Made by a program: the position numbers and the translations under genes
The notes under the pieces: model-generated
Seen by the model: only the letters and a program-made list of their open reading frames with translations
The model's database searches: none
Told to the model about the DNA's origin: nothing
Part shown: one piece after another, positions 17,449 through 25,083 of the stretch
Numbering within the stretch: the first letter of the stretch is position 1
Layout of the letters: every line of letters begins with the position of its first letter
Assembly: GCA_044224905.1 (NCBI GenBank)
Contig: JBGAJN010000002.1
Coordinates: 1,054,001 to 1,118,000 of the forward strand
Length of the DNA stretch: 64,000 bases
Reading direction: 5' to 3'
Source: JBGAJN01 sp044224905
Lineage (GTDB): Bacteria; Verrucomicrobiota; Verrucomicrobiia; Limisphaerales; JBGAJN01

Positions 17449-18909
17449 TCAGGCAACAATTTTTTGAATCACGTGCCCGTGGACGTCGGTCAGGCGTCGA
17501 TTGATGCCGTTGTTGTAAAAGCTCAGTTTTTCGTGATTCAACCCGAGCAGATGAAGCGCGGTGGCGTGGAGGTCGTAGCAGTAGGCGGGATCCACCACGG
17601 CTTTGAAGCCGAGCGCGTCGGTCTCGCCGAAGGCCGTGCCGCCTTTGATCCCCCCGCCTGCCATCCACGCGGTGAATGCGCCGGGATTGTGGTCGCGGCC
17701 CTTGCCCGTGCCTTGCGCGGCTGGTTGGCGGCCGAACTCCGTCGTGCAAATGATGAGCGTGCTGTCGAGCAGTCCGCGCGATTTTAAGTCGGTGAGCAAC
17801 GCGGCGGCGCCGGTGTCTAGGATCGGTCCCCAATAGCCGTGGTCGCGCACGATGTCCTCGTGGCTGTCCCAGTTCGGACGGACTTTCTTCGCCGTGGTGT
17901 TTTCCGCGCCGCAGAAAATCTGCACGAAGCGCACGCCGCGTTCGACGAGCCGCCGCGCGAGCAGACACTGGCGTCCAAACGGTCCGATGTCCTCGTGTTC
18001 CAGATTGTAAAGGCGTTTCGTCGCGTCAGTTTCGCCGCGCAGATCCGTGGCTTCGGGCGCGCTGAGTTGCAGACGCGCCGCGAGTTCGTAGGCGGCGATG
18101 CGCGCTTCGAGCTCGCTGTTGCCTTTGCGCTCCGCGGCGTGCGCGCGGTTCAGTGTTTGCAGAAAATCGCGGCTCGACTGTTCGGAGTTCCCTCTCAGGT
18201 GGGCAAAATCTTTCCCGGGAAACAAATCCGCGATGGGCGGCCGGTCGGGATCAGTCTGAAGCGTCGTGCCTTGATGAATCGCGGGCAAGAAACCTGCACC
18301 CCAGTTAATGACACCGCCCGGCGGAAGCCCGCGTGGGTCAGGCAGCACAACAAACGAGGGCAGGTCGGCACTTTCGCTGCCGAGTCCGTAGGTGATCCAC
18401 GCGCCCATGCTCGGAAAGCCGGGCAGAATGAATCCGCTGTTGGCCATGAACATCGCCGGGCCGTGCAGCGCGGATTTGCTCTGCATGGAGTGGATAAAAG
18501 CGATGTCGTCCACGCGAGCTGCCAATCGCGGGAACAAATCGCTCATCCAACGACCGCACTGTCCATGCTGTCGGAAGGGCCAATAGCTGCCCTGGCAGTT
18601 GCCCGGCTTCGACGCGAAGAACTGCAGCTTGCCATCGGGATCAAACGGCTGGCCCTGACGCTTCGCCAACTCGGGTTTGTAATCCCATGAGTCCACGTGG
18701 CTCAAACCACCGGGGCAGAAAATCTGGATGACGGCCTTGGCCTTGGCTGGGTGATGCCCGGGCTTGGGGGCGAGCGGATTCGTCGCGGCCTGCGCGTCAT
18801 TCATCATCGCGGCCAGCGCGACACCACCGAGCCCGCCGCCGAGTTCCCAAAGAAAGTCACGGCGAGTGACGAAGCGCCTTTGCTGATGGCAGGGGAAGGG
18901 TGAGTTCAT
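17449..18909 (-). CDS. DUF1501 family protein, Tat-exported
   Basis: 486 residues from ATG at 18909; a start at 18948 would add 13 residues and overlap the preceding gene. A twin-arginine signal is visible at residues 15-20 (TRRDFL) followed by GGGLGGVALAAMM. DUF1501 hallmarks: VIQIFCPGGLSHVDSWDYKP, FGRQCLLARRLVERGVRFVQ, NWDSHEDI, EFGRQPAAQGTGKGRDHNP and FSAWMAGGG-like FTAWMAGGGIKGG. These proteins have an alkaline-phosphatase/sulfatase-like fold and in planctomycetes and verrucomicrobia usually follow a DUF1549/DUF1553 cytochrome protein directly. Here that partner (27232-30189) is five genes upstream. Function unproven. Confidence 0.95.
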   Translation of the reverse strand: MNSPFPCHQQRRFVTRRDFLWELGGGLGGVALAAMMNDAQAATNPLAPKPGHHPAKAKAVIQIFCPGGLSHVDSWDYKPELAKRQGQPFDPDGKLQFFASKPGNCQGSYWPFRQHGQCGRWMSDLFPRLAARVDDIAFIHSMQSKSALHGPAMFMANSGFILPGFPSMGAWITYGLGSESADLPSFVVLPDPRGLPPGGVINWGAGFLPAIHQGTTLQTDPDRPPIADLFPGKDFAHLRGNSEQSSRDFLQTLNRAHAAERKGNSELEARIAAYELAARLQLSAPEATDLRGETDATKRLYNLEHEDIGPFGRQCLLARRLVERGVRFVQIFCGAENTTAKKVRPNWDSHEDIVRDHGYWGPILDTGAAALLTDLKSRGLLDSTLIICTTEFGRQPAAQGTGKGRDHNPGAFTAWMAGGGIKGGTAFGETDALGFKAVVDPAYCYDLHATALHLLGLNHEKLSFYNNGINRRLTDVHGHVIQKIVA

Positions 18910-18925
18910 GGTTTTGAAATTGGGG

Positions 18926-20206
18926 TTACCGATTCTTCGCCATCGCATCCACCTCGCTCATCTTGAAGCGCACGCTGACTATGGAGCAGCCAACATCTTC
19001 CTTGCGGTAGTTCGCATACGTCGTGGCGACGATGGTGCCGTCGGGCAGCAGGTGAAGGCCGGGGTAGAAGCCGTCTTTGAAGGTCTTCAGCAGGCTGACG
19101 CGATACTGGCCAGGCTTGCCTTGCTTGATGTCGTCGTAGGTGCCAACCCAGGCGATGAAGCCGCCTTTGTCCTTCGACTGCGGCGAGGCGTTGCGGAAGA
19201 CGATGACGAGGCGGCCATCGGGCAATGAGATCCCGTGATGACGGTCGCCCGTGAGTCCCCACGGCGCGTCCACGGCCTGCGACCATGTTTTGCCGTCGTC
19301 ACGGCTGAGCATGACCAGGCTGGTGCCACTGCGTTTGTTCTCGCGCATGAGGCAGCAGAGTTCCTCCCCATCAGGCGAGCGGAAGACATAGGGCTCGCAG
19401 GGATGCTTGCCTTCGAGCTTGGTGCCGTCGCAGGCCAGCGTTGGCTCGGACCAGGTGAAGCCGCCGTCGCGGGTGATGGATTGCAGCACTTGCAGCGTGC
19501 CTTCCTCGCCGATGCCGCTGCCGCGATGGAACAATCCGAGCGATGAGCCGTCCTTGAGCCGAACGATGCTGGAGAAGGTCATGATGCAGCGAAATGGATC
19601 ATCCTTCGCAATGCGTCCGCCGATCGGCGGCAGCTCGCGCCAGGTCTTGCCATCGTCCTCGCTCACGATGCGCGGCATGTAGCCTTCGTGACGGCCTTCG
19701 ATGGGCGTTGGGTTCTCCTTGTCGGTCAAGGTGCGTGCGGCAAAGACCCACAGACGCTCTTTTCCCTGCGGATCGGTGATTCGGTAGATGCTGGGGCAAT
19801 TCTTGAAGTTGACGTAGTTCGGCGGCAGCGCGTCGTCCATTCGCTTCCACGTCAGTCCCGCGTCATCGCTGCGAGCCATCGGCCCCGCGTGTCCGCCGTG
19901 GCCGATGTTCCAGACGCAGAACATCGTCTTGTTGTCCGCCAGCATCGCTGTCGTCGGATGCGCGTGATACTCGCCCGGCTTCGGCGAACCACGAGCGATG
20001 ACGATCTGCCGCTGCGTGTCTTCGGAGAGGTCGATGTTGATCAATGCATCGCGTTGCTGCTGCCACAGCGCCTTCTTTTCAGCGGGTGCGGATTCCCAGG
20101 CGCGCTTCGCGGCTTTCGTGGCGTTCGCGACTTCTGGCTTGGCTTGGGCGAATGCGGCAAGTGGCGTGAGCAGCAAAGCGGTGAGGAGTGTGAGGTTGTA
20201 TTTCAT
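18926..20206 (-). CDS. Secreted sialidase-like (BNR) protein
   Basis: 426 residues from ATG at 20206, at the start of signal peptide MKYNLTLLTALLLTPLAAFA. The stop of the previous gene overlaps this start (ATGA). The propeller has Asp boxes SDDAGLTWKRM, SEDDGKTWREL, TRDGGFTWSEP and SRDDGKTWSQA, all with the S-x-D-x-G-x-T-W spacing. Other sialidase-type segments are KPGEYHAHPTTAML and DRHHGISLPDGRLVIVFR. A helical stretch, residues about 25-60 (ANATKAAKRAWESAPAEKKA), precedes it. It lies 16 bases upstream of DUF1501. Substrate unknown. The leader closely matches those of the four genes upstream. Confidence 0.85.
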   Translation of the reverse strand: MKYNLTLLTALLLTPLAAFAQAKPEVANATKAAKRAWESAPAEKKALWQQQRDALINIDLSEDTQRQIVIARGSPKPGEYHAHPTTAMLADNKTMFCVWNIGHGGHAGPMARSDDAGLTWKRMDDALPPNYVNFKNCPSIYRITDPQGKERLWVFAARTLTDKENPTPIEGRHEGYMPRIVSEDDGKTWRELPPIGGRIAKDDPFRCIMTFSSIVRLKDGSSLGLFHRGSGIGEEGTLQVLQSITRDGGFTWSEPTLACDGTKLEGKHPCEPYVFRSPDGEELCCLMRENKRSGTSLVMLSRDDGKTWSQAVDAPWGLTGDRHHGISLPDGRLVIVFRNASPQSKDKGGFIAWVGTYDDIKQGKPGQYRVSLLKTFKDGFYPGLHLLPDGTIVATTYANYRKEDVGCSIVSVRFKMSEVDAMAKNR

Positions 20207-21789
20207 GGGAAGAAAATCGGCGCGGCCCATTTGCCGATGAGGATGGTTTCCCCGGCGGCGCAGTCCTTCTGGAAAAGGGTGCAGAAGTTCGCGGACGATG
20301 TGGGATTGAAGAGCGGGACTTCCGGCAGGGCGACTTTCTCGAAGCCTTGGTCCATCAACGGCTGCGCGGTGGTGTCGCGGTTGCGGTCGAGCACGGGTGT
20401 GAGGAAGAACACGGTGCCAGCGCGTTCGCACTTGAGGGTCTTCTGGCCGTTCATCGCGATGGGGAGGAAGTGCGCGTCTTTGAGCGCGGCGGGAAGCTCG
20501 GCGGCGATGTAGGCGCGGTCGGTGAAGAGTTTCGCTCCGGGGAGGAGCGGTTGAGGTTTGGCATCGGCGCTGGTGAGTGTGCCGGGCTTTGTCGTGCGCA
20601 TCGGTTTGCCGTCGGCATTGTCGTGGACGGGCGCAGCGGAGGGCTTGGGTTTCTCCTGGCCGCCAGTGGCTTTGCTGACGAGCTGGCGCAGACGCACAGC
20701 GTGGCTCACGTTTTTGCCCGCGAGCACGTCTTCCTCGCGAAAGGCGGCCATGAGGATGTTTCGGTCGGACACGCGATTGTAGTCGTAGATGATGCGGATG
20801 AGACCATCGGGTGTCTGCTGGCCGTCGGGATAGGAAACGCCGAGGCGTTCATCGAGCAGGAGTCCGCCACCCCATGTCTTGCCGTCGTCTTTGGAAAGGT
20901 AGGCCGTGAGATGCGAGCGGCTGGTGCGTGTGTCGAGCGGACCGTGTTTGACGAGGAGCAGATTTCCCGAGGCAAGCTGCCGGATGAAGAAACGCGACGG
21001 CGTATGCAGGATGCCGGACGGCTTCAACTCCGGCCACGTCTGTCCGCGGTCGGTGGAGACGCTTTCGCCAATGCCGTAGGTGGTGCGGACGAGCAGCCAG
21101 AGCGAACCGTCTTTGCGCTCGACAAACATGTGCTCGTCGAACTGGCGCACATCCTTCGGCACGTTGCAGCCGCCGCGCCGCGTCCATGCCTTGCCGGCAT
21201 CGGTGGAGACGATCATCTGCGCGCTCTCGTCGTGCTCTTTCCATCGCGAAATCGGCAACACCCATTCGCCGGAGGAAAGCGCGAGCGGCTTGCACATCAT
21301 CACTCCATCCGCGATGCGGCGCGGCGCTGACCACTTCGGCTGCGCGGCATCAGGCTCGCTCGTCTCCACGCACCACACGCCGAGTGCTGCATCGCGCCGG
21401 CCCTTCTCCATCTGCGCCCAAAAGAAAAACAGGCGTCCATCCGGCGACACCCAAAGCTCAGGATCAAAGCTGCGCACGGGGCCGCCCGCATCGGGATCGA
21501 CGGTCAACACTTCCGTCCACGTCGCGCCGTCATCGCCGCTCGTGCTGAACACGACGTAGTTGTTGAGGTCTTCTGCCGGCGTGACGCCCGCATACCATGT
21601 GGCCCAAAGCCGTCCCTTCGGCGCGACCGCCATGCTCGGGATGCCAGTGAAAGCGCGGTTCGTCACCGCGTGCTCGGCCTTCGGTGCGGCGAGGTGCTGG
21701 GGTGGTTGCAGCGAGGAAGCATCGGCGGCGTGCAACGCGGCCAGCGGCGCGAGCAGCAGGGCGGTGAGGAGCGCGAGGATAGATTTCAT
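20203..21789 (-). CDS. Secreted sialidase-like protein with unknown C-terminal domain
   Basis: 528 residues from ATG at 21789 (signal peptide MKSILALLTALLLAPLAALH, cut after HAA). Residues about 30-390 are a BNR propeller of the exo-sialidase type, with STSGDDGATWTEV, STDAGKAWTRR, STDRGQTWPEL and SKDDGKTWGGG, plus FDPELWVSPDGRLFFFWAQ, a family core element. Residues about 400-528 follow a Lys/Pro-rich linker and contain an unassigned module (AKLFTDRAYIAAELPAAL, GTVFFLTPVLDRNRD, ILIGKWAAPIFFP). The end overlaps the next sialidase gene by 4 bases. The last module is not recognised. Confidence 0.85.
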   Translation of the reverse strand: MKSILALLTALLLAPLAALHAADASSLQPPQHLAAPKAEHAVTNRAFTGIPSMAVAPKGRLWATWYAGVTPAEDLNNYVVFSTSGDDGATWTEVLTVDPDAGGPVRSFDPELWVSPDGRLFFFWAQMEKGRRDAALGVWCVETSEPDAAQPKWSAPRRIADGVMMCKPLALSSGEWVLPISRWKEHDESAQMIVSTDAGKAWTRRGGCNVPKDVRQFDEHMFVERKDGSLWLLVRTTYGIGESVSTDRGQTWPELKPSGILHTPSRFFIRQLASGNLLLVKHGPLDTRTSRSHLTAYLSKDDGKTWGGGLLLDERLGVSYPDGQQTPDGLIRIIYDYNRVSDRNILMAAFREEDVLAGKNVSHAVRLRQLVSKATGGQEKPKPSAAPVHDNADGKPMRTTKPGTLTSADAKPQPLLPGAKLFTDRAYIAAELPAALKDAHFLPIAMNGQKTLKCERAGTVFFLTPVLDRNRDTTAQPLMDQGFEKVALPEVPLFNPTSSANFCTLFQKDCAAGETILIGKWAAPIFFP

Positions 21790-21818
21790 GGTTGTTGCGC
21801 TCCCTATCAATTGATTAC

Positions 21819-23519
21819 TCAATCCAGCAACTGACCTTCCTGTAGCAGCACTTGGCGCAGCTTTTGGTAATCGACATCCTGGACCGGAATTGATGCGTCG
21901 ATGGCGAGAGAGGCGGCGGCGCCTGCGCTTTGTCCGAGGATCATGAAGACGGGTTCCATTCGCATCGAGCCGAACGCGACGTGCGTGGAGGAGATGACTG
22001 TGGGCACGAGGAGATTGACACAATCGATCTCCTTCGGTCGCAGGCATCGGTAGCTGATGCGGTAGGGCTTCGGGACGGCGTAGTCGAACTGGCCTTCGAC
22101 TCCGACCATGTCGCCCTTCCAGTTGCGTTGTGCCTCGGTGATTTCGTCGGGCGTGGAAGTGCGCAGGTGCGTGATGTGAGCGTCTTTGTCCGTCTTGTAG
22201 ATGATTCGGCGCACAATATGCGAGTCCATGATGAAGCTCCCCAGCCCCACCGAATCCTCGACGGTGACCTTGCCGAGGCAGTCGTGCTCCGTAAGCACGT
22301 AGTCGCCGCGGAGCCGACGCCCTTCACGAACATACAGCTCGTGCGGCCAGCCGCCGGTTTCGGGGAACTCCTTCTTCGGCAAGCCAAACTGACTCACGCG
22401 CTGGCGCAGTTCCGCCGGGATGCTGGGATCATTCGCGAGGAAGTGGAGGTAGCCTTGCTGGTAGTTCACATGGTCTTGGAAAATCTGCTCGCGTTCCTCG
22501 TAGCTGGCATTCACCCAGCCGATGCTGCCGCCGACGAAATCGAGCGACACAGGACCAGCGGCGTTGCAGTCGCCCTCGTTCAGTTTCAGCGGCCCGCGTG
22601 AGTAGATGAGGTTCCACCACTCGGAGCTTGGAGCCGCGTTCACGTAGCGCTTGAGCAGTTCGTAGCGCGCCACCTTGTAGTCCGCCGGTTTTGGCCAGGG
22701 CATGGGATCGCGCTTGGTGGCAAACACGCGGAAGCAGAAGGGCTGGTAGCGTTTGTCAGCCTTGCCGTGGTCCTCCAGCGTGTAAGGCGTGGCGTCCACG
22801 CCTTCGATGACACCGCTCGCCGGATTCCCGGGCTCCATGTAAGGGTCCACGCGCCATTGGAAATTGTGCGGCGAGGAGCGGGCGCCGATCTGGATGCCGT
22901 TCAGCTTCTCCCCAAACTCGGCGTTGGATTCACGACCCGCGACATGCTCGACACCCGCCCGTGCCATCAGATCGCCCTCATAGGTGGTGTCCATGAAGAT
23001 CTTGGCGCGGGCCGCGTTGCCGTTCTCGAAAACGACCTTCGTGATCCGGTTGCCGTCTCGCTCGACCTTCTGCAGCCGATGCTCAAAAAAGACCGGGATG
23101 TCCAAATCGGTCAGCATGGTGAGGAAGAGCGTTTCCACCTCGGCCGGGCTCTGCACCTGTTTCTTGAAGAAGTCCAAGAACACCTTCTTCGCCATGCCAC
23201 CGATGGATTCCTTCTTGCCGTAATCCACATCGCTCAGGCCCGAGGACGACATGCCGCCGACGTGCCTTCTGAAAACAAAGACGCCGACAGTTTTACCCAT
23301 CTTCCTGGCCTGACAGGCGGCGGAAACGGACGCCGGGCTCGCGCCATAGATCACGATGTCAAAATCGTGCGTCCTCGGCGCGGCCTCCTTGGGCACCGGA
23401 TAGTAGTAGCGCAGTCCCGGATTCGGGGTGCTGGGCCTGGGCAGCTCCTTTGCCATCGCGGTAGGCGTGATAGCGGCGGCCAGCAGCACGGCGATGAGGA
23501 GTGTGAGGGTGCGTTTCAT
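21819..23519 (-). CDS. Secreted FAD-dependent oxidoreductase (pfam12831-like)
   Basis: 566 residues from ATG at 23519 (MKRTLTLLIAVLLAAAITPT, processed near AMA). The FAD-binding start is DFDIVIYGASPASVSAACQA, in which GxGxxG is replaced by GASPAS as is usual in this secreted FAD oxidoreductase group. HVGGMSSSGLSDVDYG, TYEGDLMARAGVEHVAGRES and the C-terminal ILGQSAGAAASLAID are characteristic. Members are often annotated as xanthan lyase or FAD oxidoreductase and lie in polysaccharide-degradation loci. An oxidation of a sugar before DUF1080-type cleavage is an attractive but unproven idea. It lies 41 bases after the sulfatase and 29 before the sialidase. Confidence 0.88.
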   Translation of the reverse strand: MKRTLTLLIAVLLAAAITPTAMAKELPRPSTPNPGLRYYYPVPKEAAPRTHDFDIVIYGASPASVSAACQARKMGKTVGVFVFRRHVGGMSSSGLSDVDYGKKESIGGMAKKVFLDFFKKQVQSPAEVETLFLTMLTDLDIPVFFEHRLQKVERDGNRITKVVFENGNAARAKIFMDTTYEGDLMARAGVEHVAGRESNAEFGEKLNGIQIGARSSPHNFQWRVDPYMEPGNPASGVIEGVDATPYTLEDHGKADKRYQPFCFRVFATKRDPMPWPKPADYKVARYELLKRYVNAAPSSEWWNLIYSRGPLKLNEGDCNAAGPVSLDFVGGSIGWVNASYEEREQIFQDHVNYQQGYLHFLANDPSIPAELRQRVSQFGLPKKEFPETGGWPHELYVREGRRLRGDYVLTEHDCLGKVTVEDSVGLGSFIMDSHIVRRIIYKTDKDAHITHLRTSTPDEITEAQRNWKGDMVGVEGQFDYAVPKPYRISYRCLRPKEIDCVNLLVPTVISSTHVAFGSMRMEPVFMILGQSAGAAASLAIDASIPVQDVDYQKLRQVLLQEGQLLD

Positions 23520-23560
23520 GTTTCGTATGGGAGTGTGTTTAACGGTTCTCGCTCTGGATT

Positions 23561-25069
23561 TCATTTCTTTGCCTCTTTCTTCTCCCGCTCCTGCTGGAGC
23601 CATTCGTCACGGGTGTTGAAGAGCGGCCTGGTCGCATCGTAGGCGGGGTTCGGCGAGAGGGCCTTCGCGCCGTTTTGTTTCATCCAGGTTTCGAGGAGCG
23701 ATTTCAGCTCGCTCACCTTTTCGGGATATTTGTCTGCGAGGTTCTCGTGCTCGCTGGGATCGGACTCCATGTCGAACAACTCCGTGCGCGGCTGAGGAAC
23801 ATAGCGGATCGTGGACTCGGTGACGCGAGCGCCTGCGATCTCGATATGGTCGTGGGGATGCCAGACGAGCTTGTAGCGGCTCTGGATGGCGGCGCGCACG
23901 GGCGTGGTGCCGTGTTCGGCGAGGTAGTGCGGATAGCTGACGAACAAGGTGCGCTCCGGCAGCCTGCCGCCGGTGAAGAGCGGGCGGAGATTGATGCCAT
24001 CGAGCTTGTGGGAGGGATCAGGCTTCACGCCGGCGGCATCGCAGAGCGTGGGGAGCATGTCGGCGAAATGCACGGGCACGTCGCAACGGCTGCCGGGCTG
24101 GATTTGGCCGGGCCAGCGGATGAAGAGCGGCACGCGCACGCCGCCTTCGTAGAGCGTGCCTTTGCCGAGACGGAAGGGGGCGTTCTCCACCGAATAGAGG
24201 TCCTTGCCCACGCCGCCGTTGTCGCTGGCGAAGATGACGATCGTGTTGTCGGCCAGCTTCAACTCGTCGAGTGCATCGAGGATGCGGCCCACGGAGCGGT
24301 CAACGAACTCCAGCGAAGCGAGCATCTCGGGAGCGATGATGTCTTTCTTGCCCTTCAGCCGTTCCTGCCACCGCGCCTGATCCTCAGGCGGCACGACATG
24401 ACCGCCATGCACGGCGACGTAGGGCACATACAGGAAGAAGCTCTGCGCGCGGTTGTCGCGGATGAACTGGATCGCGTCGTCAGTGAAGTGCTTCGTGTCG
24501 CGATAAGGCTGGCTGCGGTCCGGCTTGTCGGTGCAGAAGTCGAAGCCATAGCGCGGGGCGAGCTTAGGCGTGAGGTGCTGGAGCGGCAGATGCCACTTCC
24601 CGCAAAGGGCGGCGCGGTAACCGCCCGCCTTCAGCGCCTGCACGAGCGAATAGCCACCGGGTTGCACGGGATCGGGCAGCCGCGCACCTGCCGCCGCCTC
24701 CCCGGCGAATCCATTGCCCGGCGTTCCCTCCGGCAGTGGCGCGAGCGGTTCCAGCATGAGCGCGTAGGGATGCACGCCGGGCACATTGTCCGTGCGCCCG
24801 TGCCGTTCGGCGAACTGCCCCGTCATGAGCGTGGCCCGGCTCGGCCCGCACAACGGCTCGGTGTAAGCGCGCGAGAAGAGCATGCCCTCCTTCGCGATGC
24901 GGTCCATGTGCGGCGTCTGCAACAGCTTGTTCCCCGTCACGCTTGGCCCCGCGTAAGGCATGTCATCGACGAGGATGAAAACGATGTTGGGCTTCGGTGC
25001 GGCGGCGGCGTGCAGCGCGGCGAGCGGCGCGAGGAACAGGGCGGCGAGGAGAGTGAGGGTGGGTTTCAT
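23561..25069 (-). CDS. Secreted sulfatase (CGPSR)
   Basis: 502 residues from ATG at 25069, giving signal peptide MKPTLTLLAALFLAPLAALH. The longer frame to 25462 is Arg/His-rich shadow sequence. Sulfatase signatures: PNIVFILVDDMPYAG, formylglycine Cys74 in CGPSRATLMTGQ, CGKWHLPLQ, FASDNGGVGKD, KGTLYEGGVRVPLFIRWPGQ, and the C-terminal ELFDMESDPSEHENLAD. The C-terminal tail ends REKKEAKK. It lies 14 bases downstream of the FGE-like/sialidase fusion. The leader is about 80 percent identical in DNA to that of the sialidase at 20203-21789 although the mature proteins are unrelated. Substrate unknown. Confidence 0.95.
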   Translation of the reverse strand: MKPTLTLLAALFLAPLAALHAAAAPKPNIVFILVDDMPYAGPSVTGNKLLQTPHMDRIAKEGMLFSRAYTEPLCGPSRATLMTGQFAERHGRTDNVPGVHPYALMLEPLAPLPEGTPGNGFAGEAAAGARLPDPVQPGGYSLVQALKAGGYRAALCGKWHLPLQHLTPKLAPRYGFDFCTDKPDRSQPYRDTKHFTDDAIQFIRDNRAQSFFLYVPYVAVHGGHVVPPEDQARWQERLKGKKDIIAPEMLASLEFVDRSVGRILDALDELKLADNTIVIFASDNGGVGKDLYSVENAPFRLGKGTLYEGGVRVPLFIRWPGQIQPGSRCDVPVHFADMLPTLCDAAGVKPDPSHKLDGINLRPLFTGGRLPERTLFVSYPHYLAEHGTTPVRAAIQSRYKLVWHPHDHIEIAGARVTESTIRYVPQPRTELFDMESDPSEHENLADKYPEKVSELKSLLETWMKQNGAKALSPNPAYDATRPLFNTRDEWLQQEREKKEAKK

Positions 25070-25083
25070 GCGTGGGTTGGATT

